Origin: CAYNTS01 sp964400495
GTDB lineage: Bacteria > Fidelibacterota > Marinisomatia > SCGC-AAA003-L08 > D37C17
Length of the DNA stretch: 31,436 nt
Assembly: GCA_964400495.1 (NCBI GenBank)
Contig: CAYNTS010000022.1
Coordinates: forward strand, 1 to 31,436
Direction of reading: 5' to 3'
In this document: positions 8,928-17,332 of the stretch, piece after piece
Numbering within the stretch: the first letter of the stretch is position 1
Layout: every line of letters starts with the position of its first letter
Translations under genes and position numbers: made by a program
Notes under the pieces: generated by a model
What the model was told of the DNA's origin: nothing
What the model saw: only the letters and a program-made list of their open reading frames with translations
Database searches by the model: none

Positions 8928-11900
8928 ATGTTATTAAGCATCCATCACATACTCCCTTTATCAGCATTGATAATCAATTTTTTAGTAATTGCATTTATTT
9001 TTGCAAAAGATTCAAAATCATCAACAAATAGGGCATATTTATTATTTTTGTTAGGTCTGCAGTTGTTTTGTATTGGCGATTTACATTTTAGATTAGTTAC
9101 AGTACCTAATTATAATTCAATTATTTTGTTAAAATTGTTTCCACTTACATATTTGACTTCAGGATATTTGTTTTTACGCTTTGTGTACTATTTGCTCAAC
9201 AAAGACTCAGATATAATATATATTTTTGTCCAAGTTGTGCTTATTATTATTGTTGGAATTCATTTAACTACATCATTAATTGCAGATGAATTTGAACAAT
9301 ATTCATGGGGGTATCATATTAGTCCAGGAATTTTAGCCTTGTATGTTAATGCTTTGGTAACTATTCTACCCATACTAATTGCATTATTTTATATAGCCAA
9401 AGAAATAAAAACCACTGAGATTCATAATAATAAAAGTTCATTAATTTTGCTATTTTTTGGAACTATTATTGCGTGGTCAATTGCAATTTATTCTAACGTT
9501 TTCTTTAGGGCTGTGTTTGATTCAACTGAACATATCCGCCTAGCAAGTTCAGCATCGGTTTTTCAAACACTATTGATAATTCCTGCTCTGCTAAAATATA
9601 ATTTTTTAAATAAGCCTAGTTTTGCAATCATTGAAGAGTTGTTTGAATGTTCCCCTGATAATGTCATTATTGCCAATAACAAAGGTGATATTGTTAAAAT
9701 GAACAAACAAGCAAAACTGTTTATTGGAGATATATTGAATGTTAACTTGTTGTTTCACCCAAATATTTATTTTTTCAAAAAAGAATATTCAAATAAAGAA
9801 TTTCTTCTTAATTCTGGTCATACCGTTACATTAAGTCAATCAAAAATTTTACAAGATAATCTTAATATGGGAAAACTTTTAGTTTTACATGATATTTCTG
9901 ATAAAGTAAAAATTAGAAAATCATTGTTGAAAAGCGAATCCCATTTTAAAGAGGCACAATCTATTGCACGTATTGGAAGTTTTGAATACGATATATTGTT
10001 AGATAAAATATCTTGGTCGGAAGAAATTTATAATTTGTTTGGCTTAGATTCTAAAGTATTTAATCCTACAAAGGACTATTTTATCAATAATATTCTTCAT
10101 CCTGATGACAAAGAGTATGTTATCAAATTAATTGAAGATGCTTATCAAAACAAATCCAATTTAGATTATTTTCATAGAATTGTTCGAGGGGATGGTGAAG
10201 TAAGATTTATGCATTCTCAAGCAAGAATTCAATACAATAAGCACAACTCTCCAGTTAAAATTAATGGTTCCACCCAAGATATTACAGATCTTCATATTAC
10301 TCAAGAAAAATTAGAAAAAAGTGAAAAAGAATATAAAACACTGGTTGAGACATCCCCAGATTCAATTATTATTGCTACGCTTGATACATTTTTTTATGTT
10401 AATAATGCATTTGTAAGTATGATGCACGCAAAATCAAAAGACGATTTTGACAATAAATCGCCACTAGAATTTATGTTCCAGGAAGATTTTGATTATATTA
10501 AAGATAAAGTAAAAAAATTATTTTCTGGTGAACCAGTACAAAAGAGATCATTCAAATACAAAAGGTGTGATAAAACTGAAGGATATGTTGAAATTCGCGG
10601 TGTATTAACCTCATACAATGACAATCCAGCTTTTTTGGGTGCAATTAGAGATGTAACGGAAATGTACCAAACTCAACAAGCACTTATAGAAAGTGAAAAA
10701 CAATATAGATTTCTAGTTGAGAATTCTACAGATATTATCTATAATACAGATTTAAATGGTAATTTTATTTATACAAATCAAGCATTTGAAGATATTTCTG
10801 GATATACTACTTCTGAGGTATTAGGTAAAGATTCAAATAACCATGTTCGAGCAGATTATAAAGAAAAGGTAATAAAAATCTACCATCAACAATTTCTGGA
10901 GAAAAAACAAAATAATATTATTGAAGTACCAGTAATTGATAAGATTGGTGGTGAATTATGGCTTGAATTAAATATTGGTTTAATGTGGGATGGTGATAAA
11001 ATATCAGGATTTTCAGCCGTTTGTAGAAATATTACTGAAAAAAGAAGAATTAAAAAACAGTTACAGGAAACACATGAAAAACTGGAGAGTATTTTTGATG
11101 CAATACCAGATTTATTTTTTATGTTAAAAAAAGATGGTACAATATTAGAATATAAAGCAGATAGTACTGATAAATTATACACATCACCCGAACAATTCAT
11201 CGGAAAAAAAGTTACTGATATTTTACCTAGTCCAGCCTCTGAAATTATACAAAAAGCACTTGTCAAACAACAAACAACAAATAAATTAACTACACTTGAA
11301 TATACTTTAGAAGTTGAGGGTATTTTGCAATATTTTGAAGCTCGCCTTCTACCATACCAACAATCATTTATTATTACAATTGTAAGAAATATTACAGATA
11401 AAGTTAAACTTGAAAAAGAAAAAAAAGAAACAGAAGAAAGATACAGGTTATTAGTAGAATCATCACCAGATGGTATTGTGCTTCATGATACTAAAAAAAT
11501 AATATTCTTAAACTCTGCATTGTTAAAACTATCTGGTCTTAAAAATGCGAATGAAATAATTGGAAAAGATCCAAATTTGTTTGTCCACCCAGACTTCCTA
11601 GAAATTTCAAAAAGAAGAATAAAACGAATATTAAATGGTGAAGATTTAGATCCTATTTATGAAAAAATGGTCCGTACAGACGGGAAAGTAGTAATGGTTG
11701 AAGCAAAAGGCATCCTTATTTATTTAGATGGGAAACCAGTTATGCAAACTACAATTCGAGATGTGTCACAACGAATTAAGGCAGAAAATGAGATAAAAAA
11801 ATCTCACGAACAGATTCGCAAACTTGCAATTCACCTACAACACCTTCAAGAAGAAGAAAGAGAAAGAATTGCAAAAGAAATTCATGACGAATTGGGTCAA

Positions 11901-12461
11901 ACATTAACAGGAATAAAAATGGATTTATCATTTTTACATCGTACCAACAAAGATACTAAAATTGCTGAAAGACTAGAAGCTGTGGATGGTTTAGTGGATA
12001 GGTCAATAAAAACTGTACGCAAAATAAGTTCAGGTTTACACCCACCAGTATTGGATGATTTAGGATTGAAAGCAGCAATTGAATGGCAAATACATGAATT
12101 TTTTGCAAGATCACAAATTAAATACACCTTAGATCTTTCTGATGCTGACATAGAATTTTCAAAAGATAAATCACATGCTATTTTTAGAATTATTCAAGAA
12201 TCTTTAACCAATGTAGCTCGCCATTCTAAAGCTACTAAGGTAACAGTTATATCCAAACTGCAAGAAAACAATATGGTTTTTGAGATAAAAGATAATGGTG
12301 TTGGAATTTCAAAAAATTCTTTGGATGAGAACTCTACCTTTGGAATTATAAGCATGAAAGAGCGTGCGTTAGTATTTAATGGAAAAATTGAAATTACTGG
12401 TAAAAACAGTGGAACATTGGTTAAATTGTCAATCCCAGTAGATAAAATTGGAGACAAATAA
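8928..12461 (+). CDS. Membrane-bound multi-PAS sensor histidine kinase (NarL/HisKA_3 type)
   Basis: A very large (1177-residue) sensor kinase. Residues 1-223 form about seven membrane helices, like the 7TM N-terminal region of histidine kinases. Six PAS-type modules follow, at roughly 230-325 (degenerate), 338-455, 465-575, 590-705, 715-825 and 838-950, each ending in the usual D-I/V-T-(D/E) linker and a short coiled segment. The HisKA_3 dimerisation domain carries phospho-acceptor His986 (AKEIHDELGQTLTG). The ATPase domain has an N-box with Asn1095 (ESLTNVARHS) and a DNGVGI box at 1122-1127. The stop overlaps the ATG of the response regulator by one base (TAATG), so the pair is coupled. The signal is unknown; the PAS domains probably sense small ligands or redox state. 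Confidence 0.94.
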   Translation: MLLSIHHILPLSALIINFLVIAFIFAKDSKSSTNRAYLLFLLGLQLFCIGDLHFRLVTVPNYNSIILLKLFPLTYLTSGYLFLRFVYYLLNKDSDIIYIFVQVVLIIIVGIHLTTSLIADEFEQYSWGYHISPGILALYVNALVTILPILIALFYIAKEIKTTEIHNNKSSLILLFFGTIIAWSIAIYSNVFFRAVFDSTEHIRLASSASVFQTLLIIPALLKYNFLNKPSFAIIEELFECSPDNVIIANNKGDIVKMNKQAKLFIGDILNVNLLFHPNIYFFKKEYSNKEFLLNSGHTVTLSQSKILQDNLNMGKLLVLHDISDKVKIRKSLLKSESHFKEAQSIARIGSFEYDILLDKISWSEEIYNLFGLDSKVFNPTKDYFINNILHPDDKEYVIKLIEDAYQNKSNLDYFHRIVRGDGEVRFMHSQARIQYNKHNSPVKINGSTQDITDLHITQEKLEKSEKEYKTLVETSPDSIIIATLDTFFYVNNAFVSMMHAKSKDDFDNKSPLEFMFQEDFDYIKDKVKKLFSGEPVQKRSFKYKRCDKTEGYVEIRGVLTSYNDNPAFLGAIRDVTEMYQTQQALIESEKQYRFLVENSTDIIYNTDLNGNFIYTNQAFEDISGYTTSEVLGKDSNNHVRADYKEKVIKIYHQQFLEKKQNNIIEVPVIDKIGGELWLELNIGLMWDGDKISGFSAVCRNITEKRRIKKQLQETHEKLESIFDAIPDLFFMLKKDGTILEYKADSTDKLYTSPEQFIGKKVTDILPSPASEIIQKALVKQQTTNKLTTLEYTLEVEGILQYFEARLLPYQQSFIITIVRNITDKVKLEKEKKETEERYRLLVESSPDGIVLHDTKKIIFLNSALLKLSGLKNANEIIGKDPNLFVHPDFLEISKRRIKRILNGEDLDPIYEKMVRTDGKVVMVEAKGILIYLDGKPVMQTTIRDVSQRIKAENEIKKSHEQIRKLAIHLQHLQEEERERIAKEIHDELGQTLTGIKMDLSFLHRTNKDTKIAERLEAVDGLVDRSIKTVRKISSGLHPPVLDDLGLKAAIEWQIHEFFARSQIKYTLDLSDADIEFSKDKSHAIFRIIQESLTNVARHSKATKVTVISKLQENNMVFEIKDNGVGISKNSLDENSTFGIISMKERALVFNGKIEITGKNSGTLVKLSIPVDKIGDK

Positions 12462-13093
12462 TGATACATATTTTGTTAGTTGAAGACCATGAAATTGTAA
12501 GAGATGGACTAAAAAGAATAATAAATGATACATTTGATTTAAATGTTAAAGCAGAAGCTAGCAATGGCATTGAAGCCATACAAATTGCAAGTAATTCTAT
12601 ATTTGATTTAATTATTTTAGATATTTCTATGCCTGGGAAAAATGGCATTGAAGTTTTAAAAGAGGTTAAAAATATTCATCCAAAAACACCAGTTCTAATG
12701 TTAAGTATGCACGAACAACAACAATATGCAATTCGTTCCTTTCGAGCAGGTGCTTCTGGTTATCTCACAAAAGATATTGCTTCCAAGGAATTGGTGAATG
12801 CAATAAATCATATTTATAATGGCAACAGGTATATCAGCCCACAAGTTGCAGAAATATTAGCAACAACGCTTGATAAAAATATAGATAAACCTTTACATGA
12901 AATTCTCTCAGACAGAGAATATGAGGTTATGATACAGATTGCCTCAGGTTTTACAATTACAGATATTTCAAAACGACTCTCTTTGAGTGATAAAACCATC
13001 AGTACGTATAGATCAAGAATCCTTAAAAAAATGAATTTCAAAAACAATGCTGAGTTAACACATTATGCAATATCCCAAAAATTAACTAATTAA
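12461..13093 (+). CDS. Two-component response regulator, NarL/LuxR family
   Basis: A 210-residue DNA-binding regulator and cognate partner of the upstream kinase, judged from the one-base TAATG overlap and the matching HisKA_3/NarL types. The receiver domain (1-120) has the acidic pair Glu8-Asp9, phospho-acceptor Asp54 (IILDISMPG), Ser82 and Lys104 (YLTKD), so it is complete. A LuxR-type helix-turn-helix lies at about 145-205 (LSDREYEVMIQIASG, then ISKRLSLSDKTISTYRSRIL). Target genes are not evident; the pseudo-receiver gene just downstream is a candidate. Confidence 0.95.
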   Translation: MIHILLVEDHEIVRDGLKRIINDTFDLNVKAEASNGIEAIQIASNSIFDLIILDISMPGKNGIEVLKEVKNIHPKTPVLMLSMHEQQQYAIRSFRAGASGYLTKDIASKELVNAINHIYNGNRYISPQVAEILATTLDKNIDKPLHEILSDREYEVMIQIASGFTITDISKRLSLSDKTISTYRSRILKKMNFKNNAELTHYAISQKLTN

Positions 13094-13114
13094 ATGTAAG
13101 AACTATCCCTACAT

Positions 13115-13141
13115 AAAAATCATAGTTTCACTGATTTTTTT
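13115..13141 (+). terminator. Rho-independent terminator of the kinase/regulator operon
   Basis: AAAAATC, a two-base bulge, AGT, a TTC loop, ACT and GATTTTT form an A/T-rich hairpin that runs into seven T residues, 22 bases after the regulator stop. It separates this operon from the pseudo-receiver gene at 13188. Confidence 0.55.
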
Positions 13142-13187
13142 CTCAAAGCATTTGTGTGTAAAATGTCATGGGTATTTAGAGTATTAA

Positions 13188-13565
13188 TTGAGAAAAAAGC
13201 TAGAAATTGTGATTGTTGAGAACTCATCCTCTCTGGAAAACAGATTGGTTTCAATGGTGAGTTCAATTGATAATACCAACGTTACCTCTCTGAATATGGA
13301 ATCTCAGAATTGTTGTGAATTTATTAATGGACACAAACCTGATGTGTTGATTCTTGGAGTGAATATTGCAACAAAAGAATGCTTAAACCAATTACGGAAA
13401 ACAAAAAGTTCTAACCCAACAATTCAAATAATTGTGCTCTCAGATAATCCGTATGAACAGTTAAAAAAAGTGTGTATTCAAGCAGGAGCTGATTATTTTT
13501 TAGATAAATCTAGTAATTTAGAAAAAGTAATTGAAATATGCTCTTTAGAAAATATAGATAGTTAG
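13188..13565 (+). CDS. Stand-alone pseudo-receiver domain protein (phospho-Asp replaced)
   Basis: A 125-residue protein with the full pattern of a response-regulator receiver domain and nothing else. Strand 1 is LEIVIVENSSS, strand 3 is PDVLILGVNI, strand 4 is QIIVLSDN, and the end of the fold is AGADYFLDKSS. Compared with real receivers, the phospho-acceptor Asp is Gly57 and the acidic pair is Glu11-Asn12, while Ser85 and Lys107 remain. It should not be phosphorylated in the usual way. The start is TTG: an in-frame TAA at 13185-13187 lies directly before it, and the first strand begins at residue 5, so no later start keeps the fold. A terminator separates it from the kinase operon. It may bind a partner such as the upstream kinase or regulator; that is inference. 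Confidence 0.75.
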   Translation: MRKKLEIVIVENSSSLENRLVSMVSSIDNTNVTSLNMESQNCCEFINGHKPDVLILGVNIATKECLNQLRKTKSSNPTIQIIVLSDNPYEQLKKVCIQAGADYFLDKSSNLEKVIEICSLENIDS

Positions 13566-13611
13566 GTTTATCCCTTGTCCTAAGACTCCTCCTCTTCTTG
13601 CAAGGGTTATT

Positions 13612-13640
13612 GTGGGCTACTCCTCCGGCAGCCCACTTTC
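13612..13640 (+). terminator. GC-rich hairpin with an ACTCCTCC loop, possible terminator of the pseudo-receiver gene
   Basis: A perfect 7-bp stem (GTGGGCT/AGCCCAC) with an 11-base loop is followed by TTTCTTT. It could end most transcription from the pseudo-receiver gene, or form the second hairpin of the candidate RNA described for this region. Confidence 0.4.
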
Positions 13641-13770
13641 TTTGTAGGGGATATGCTTACAAAACAATCAGACTTACCCCGATATTTTAACAAATTAAAT
13701 AAGATGTATATTTTAGCAGGAAATAAGTCGACTCCTTTCTTCTTTTTCCTCCTTCAAGGTAAGTTAAAGT

Positions 13771-13810
13771 AAATTAGGTTGGTAGCCGTTCCACCAACCT
13801 AATTTTTTAT
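13771..13810 (+). terminator. Strong Rho-independent terminator
   Basis: AAATTAGGTTGGT (13771-13783) and ACCAACCTAATTT (13793-13805) form a perfect 13-bp stem around a 9-base loop, continued by a T-rich tract. No protein gene ends just upstream on the plus strand (nearest stop 13565), so it implies a transcript through the C-rich intergenic region. Confidence 0.85.
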
Positions 13811-13895
13811 TTAACAGAAATATTTCTTGGTATTATTCTTAAAGACACAGAAATTCTACTAATCTAAATCAAGCAATTCTAAAGGATTCAACACT

Positions 13896-14246
13896 ATGAA
13901 ACGGTTTTTATCACTAATTTTAGTATTTTTATGCGTGGGATGTAATTCAAAAGTGGATCTATCTATTGAGAGAGGAATTCATTATTTTGAAACTGGTCAA
14001 ACTGAAGAAGCGATTCTTGAGTTTAAACAGGCAATCCAACTAATGCCAAGCAATCAAGACCAATTAAATATTGATGAAATACAACTACTTTCTCAAGCAT
14101 ACCATAATTTATCGGTTGCATATGCAAAAAAAGAATGGTTTGCAGATGCTGAAAAATCAGCTAAAATGGCTTTTGATTTAGTACCATCTTCCGAGAATAA
14201 AGAAGTTCTTGAATTAATAAAATCAAAGAGAACCGAAAACGAGTAA
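13896..14246 (+). CDS. Small TPR-containing lipoprotein
   Basis: A 116-residue protein with a lipoprotein signal (MKRFLSLILVFLCVGC, lipid-carrying Cys16) and one or two tetratricopeptide-like helical hairpins: ERGIHYFETGQTEEAILEFK with a following LMP, and a second with YHNLSVAYAKKEWFADAEKS ending in LVPSS. It would be anchored in an envelope membrane and mediate protein contacts. No catalytic motif is present. It has its own upstream gap after a terminator, so it is probably monocistronic. Confidence 0.8.
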   Translation: MKRFLSLILVFLCVGCNSKVDLSIERGIHYFETGQTEEAILEFKQAIQLMPSNQDQLNIDEIQLLSQAYHNLSVAYAKKEWFADAEKSAKMAFDLVPSSENKEVLELIKSKRTENE

Positions 14247-14423
14247 AATTTAATCTTTAAGAATTTTATTATTCTATTAAATTAACCTGAGTGTTTTAAC
14301 TACACGAAAATATTTTTATACTTTAATATTTAAGCAATATTCATTTACAAATAATCAATCATCAATAATAAAATTCTTCGTAATTTTAAATCTTATTTTT
14401 AGTACAAGAATTGGAAAAATCAC

Positions 14424-16064
14424 ATGGCAACAGATAATAATTTAACTTTAATGGACAAAGTAATATCTCTTTCAAAACAAAGAGGATATGTATTTCAAAG
14501 TAGTGAAATTTATGGTGGACTCAAATCCGCGTATGATTATGGTCCTCTCGGTGTTGAATTAAAACGTAATTTAATGAATGAATGGTGGCGTTCAATGGTG
14601 CATGAGCGTGAAGATGTAGTTGGGATTGATGCTTCAATAATTATGCACCCAAAAGTATGGCAGGCATCGGGTCATTTAGCAGGTTTTTCTGATCCACTTG
14701 TAGACTGTTTAATTAGTAAGGAACGATTTAGAGCAGATAAAGCACCACGCCCTGCAATTGGTGATGAGCTCCCAATTACCTGTAATGACAAGGGTCAAGC
14801 AAAAACCTTTCAAGAAAGCATTGAAAAAAGGTTTGAAATTGAACTACGTAGAAATGGTAAAATGTTAGAAGGACTTCGTGTAATTGATGAAAAAACATTT
14901 GGATTTTTTGAAGAAACATCAAAGACAGCATCTGTTACTTTCCCCTTTGCTGGGTATGTAAGTCCAACTTTTGGGTGTCCATTTTTAAGTGATGAACGTC
15001 AATTTAATTTAATGTTTAGAACACAACTAGGTCCAGTAGATGTAATGGGGCAAGTATCTAAATTTATTGAGAACAATAAGGACTTAAATGGTAAAGAACT
15101 TCGCACTGGACTAGAAGAAATAATCAACAAATCTGCAGTTCATTTACGACCAGAAACTGCACAGGCAATGTTTGTTCAATTTTTAAATTGCCAACAAACA
15201 ATGTCAATGAAAGTGCCTTTTGGAATTGCACAAATGGGTAAAAGTTTTAGAAACGAGATAACAACAGAACATTTCATTTTTAGGTCTTGCGAATTTGAAC
15301 AAATGGAAATAGAATTTTTTGTTGAGCCAGGGACACAAAAAGAATGGTTGAATTATTGGCGAGACAAACGCCTAGAGTGGTGGAAATCGTATGCAAATCA
15401 CCCTGAAAAATTTATGTATCGTTCTCACGAAGATGATGAACTTGCTCACTATGCAGATGCATGTTACGACATTGAGTATGAATATCCATGGGGATATGAT
15501 GAACTTGAGGGTGTTGCAAGTAGAACAGATTATGATTTGCAAAAACATGCTGAGTACTCTGGAGCAAAACTAAGTTATTTTGATCAACAAAAAACAAATC
15601 CAGAAACAGGCAAAAATGGATGGAGGTATACTCCTTATGTAATCGAGCCATCTGCTGGAGCAACACGTGGATTACTTGTCTATTTGTTAGATGCATATCA
15701 TGAAGAAACAGTAAAAGATGCAAAAGGAAATGATAGCACACGTGTGGTAATGAAATTACACCCCAGATTAGCTCCAATTAAAGTTGCTGTTTTACCTTTA
15801 ATTAAAAAAGATGGACTCCCAGAAATTGCACGTGATTTAGTTTCAACTTTTTTCAAAACGGGAATTAATGTTAAATATGATGAACAACATGCAATTGGAA
15901 AAAGATATCGACGTCACGATGAAGCAGGCACACCGTTTTGTTTAACAATTGATGGCCAAACAAAAGAAGATGGTACAGTTACAATTCGCGACCGTGATAC
16001 TATGGAGCAAGAAAGAATCAAACTTGACGATGCACTAGGGTTGGTACAGAAAAAATTATTGTAA
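14424..16064 (+). CDS. glyS: Glycyl-tRNA synthetase, dimeric (alpha2) type
   Basis: A single-chain 546-residue class II synthetase that charges tRNA-Gly, of the homodimeric type found in eukaryotes, archaea and many bacteria and distinct from the GlyQ/GlyS tetramer. The N-terminus has RGYVFQSSEIYGG and YDYGPLGVELK; motif 2 is at about 270-285 (GKSFRNEI followed by FRSCEFEQME); motif 3 is at about 409-423 (EPSAGATRGLLVYLL). The last 100 residues form the anticodon-binding domain (VAVLPLIKKDGLPEIA and TPFCLTIDGQTKEDGT). Length is normal. The upstream gap of 177 bases is AT-rich, with only a weak ribosome site (GGA). Confidence 0.96.
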   Translation: MATDNNLTLMDKVISLSKQRGYVFQSSEIYGGLKSAYDYGPLGVELKRNLMNEWWRSMVHEREDVVGIDASIIMHPKVWQASGHLAGFSDPLVDCLISKERFRADKAPRPAIGDELPITCNDKGQAKTFQESIEKRFEIELRRNGKMLEGLRVIDEKTFGFFEETSKTASVTFPFAGYVSPTFGCPFLSDERQFNLMFRTQLGPVDVMGQVSKFIENNKDLNGKELRTGLEEIINKSAVHLRPETAQAMFVQFLNCQQTMSMKVPFGIAQMGKSFRNEITTEHFIFRSCEFEQMEIEFFVEPGTQKEWLNYWRDKRLEWWKSYANHPEKFMYRSHEDDELAHYADACYDIEYEYPWGYDELEGVASRTDYDLQKHAEYSGAKLSYFDQQKTNPETGKNGWRYTPYVIEPSAGATRGLLVYLLDAYHEETVKDAKGNDSTRVVMKLHPRLAPIKVAVLPLIKKDGLPEIARDLVSTFFKTGINVKYDEQHAIGKRYRRHDEAGTPFCLTIDGQTKEDGTVTIRDRDTMEQERIKLDDALGLVQKKLL

Positions 16065-16098
16065 AATTAGTTTTAAAGTATCTAAAAGTTTGTAGATA

Positions 16099-16116
16099 GG
16101 GAGTTTCAAATCTCCC
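16099..16116. terminator. Weak hairpin between convergent genes
   Basis: GGGAG (16099-16103) and CTCCC (16112-16116) can pair across an 8-base loop between the ends of the glycyl-tRNA synthetase gene and the endonuclease gene. It lacks a good T-run on either strand, so a role as a two-way terminator is only plausible. Confidence 0.3.
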
Positions 16117-16127
16117 AAAATTATTGC

Positions 16128-17231
16128 TTATTCAAATTGCAAACGAATTCCCACAGGACGATGGTCTGATACAACTGAATCATATTCTTGCCACCCCCCC
16201 TGCAAATAATCTTCAGCAAGTACCGTTTGACATAGTGATAATGGACGGTCAAATTCATCAAATAATTCATTGGTAATGAGAATATGGTCAAAATGGCTTG
16301 CTGAATACGAGCTATACCATCCCGGCCATGACCAATAAGAAGAATTTCCAGTAGCAATGCTTTCATCAACAAAAAGATATTTTTGACTCTCATTAATAAA
16401 ACTTAAAAATACATTTGAACTATTGGAGTCAGTTAGAGAGTCATTTAAATCACCTAAAACAATCACATTTTTATCTGATAAATTATTTTCAATATATGAC
16501 TCAATCAAAATACTCCCTTGAAGTCGGCGATATTCTTCATCCCAACTATCCGAATAATTTATATTTCCATCCCCACAACATTTATAATGATTATTGATAA
16601 TGTAAATATGTTCATCATTCCAAATTAACTCCATCAACAATGGTGTTCTTGGTAAATAGTCACTATTTAAACTTGAAATTTCATAAATATTTTCAATGGA
16701 TAGTTCAGTTTTATATAAAAAAGCTAAATCAATACCATACGATGCTGAGTTTGCCTTGAAACCATCCCACCCATCTAATTCATTTTTTAAATTAGTAAAA
16801 TACCCACTTGATTCTATTTCTTGTAGGGCAATAATATCGACATCTAGTTGATTAATAATTCCTGCCACCGTTGTTATTGTTGTATTATTGGATTTTGGAA
16901 AATTTTGAATATTCCATGTTAAGATATCTAAAGTATTGTCTAATCCAAAAGCATCTTGACATGTTGAATTATCACCGTTGCAAACACCACAATCATCTAA
17001 TACAGCTGAACCACTACACTCACCAGTACAATCCATTATTTCCCCATTAGGGCACTCACAATCATTATTTCCAGCACAGATTCCACAGTTATCTTCTTCT
17101 GCATTACCATTGCAAATTCCAAAACAATCGTACCAAATACAATCTGGATTTTCTTCTTCGTTATTAGTATGATTTTTAGCACATCCAACAAACAGCAGAA
17201 TTAGGGCTATGAATATTTGCATTATTCTCAT
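16128..17231 (-). CDS. Lipoprotein with Cys-rich module and endonuclease/exonuclease/phosphatase domain
   Basis: A 367-residue envelope protein. Residues 1-17 form a lipoprotein signal (LILLFVGC, Cys17). Residues 31-91 hold 12 cysteines in DC-G-C-G type repeats (MDCTGECSG, LDDCGVCNGD), a disulfide-rich spacer common in marine bacteria of this kind. From residue 101 comes a DNase I-like EEP domain with LTWNIQNF, LQEIE (Glu138), NHYKC, VLGDLND and the C-terminal SDHRP (Asp356-His357). All main catalytic motifs are intact, so it is probably an extracellular nuclease or a phosphodiesterase for a phosphorylated substrate. A run of seven G residues on the coding strand falls at codons 344-346, just before SDHRP. 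Ends convergent with the glycyl-tRNA synthetase gene. Confidence 0.85.
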   Translation of the reverse strand: MRIMQIFIALILLFVGCAKNHTNNEEENPDCIWYDCFGICNGNAEEDNCGICAGNNDCECPNGEIMDCTGECSGSAVLDDCGVCNGDNSTCQDAFGLDNTLDILTWNIQNFPKSNNTTITTVAGIINQLDVDIIALQEIESSGYFTNLKNELDGWDGFKANSASYGIDLAFLYKTELSIENIYEISSLNSDYLPRTPLLMELIWNDEHIYIINNHYKCCGDGNINYSDSWDEEYRRLQGSILIESYIENNLSDKNVIVLGDLNDSLTDSNSSNVFLSFINESQKYLFVDESIATGNSSYWSWPGWYSSYSASHFDHILITNELFDEFDRPLSLCQTVLAEDYLQGGWQEYDSVVSDHRPVGIRLQFE

Positions 17232-17332
17232 AACTATAAAATTATTTGGTTTTCTAAATGCAAACCAAGAAAGAATAACAATTCATTGGTAAATTATGGA
17301 ATAATTATTCAAGAGATTTAAGGAATCTGAAC

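Larger units (their letters stand above)
13566..13810 (+). ncRNA. Candidate C-rich small RNA or 3'-UTR RNA with twin anti-Shine-Dalgarno loops
   Basis: No protein gene fits in 13566-13895. Six bases after the pseudo-receiver stop, CCCTTG (13572-13577) pairs with CAAGGG (13601-13606). Just after it, GTGGGCT (13612-13618) pairs with AGCCCAC (13630-13636), followed by TTTC. Both loops contain the same 8-mer ACTCCTCC (13585-13592 and 13619-13626), complementary to Shine-Dalgarno sequences. A third CCTCCTT is at 13748-13754, and the region closes with a strong terminator at 13771-13810. Paired hairpins with CCUCC loops downstream of a small gene are known from alphaproteobacterial CcsR/cuckoo RNAs. 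Here the resemblance is architectural only. Confidence 0.4.

Noticed and set aside
13566..13800. Minus-strand reading of the C-rich region as a GGA-rich CsrA-sponge RNA or as ribosome sites for small genes
   Set aside because: The strong terminator has its T-run only on the plus strand, and no start codon follows the GGAGG motifs at suitable distance; kept only as an alternative.
15412..15777. 121-codon minus-strand frame inside the glycyl-tRNA synthetase gene
   Set aside because: Composition is His/Leu-rich nonsense produced by the antisense of a conserved enzyme; no supporting signals.
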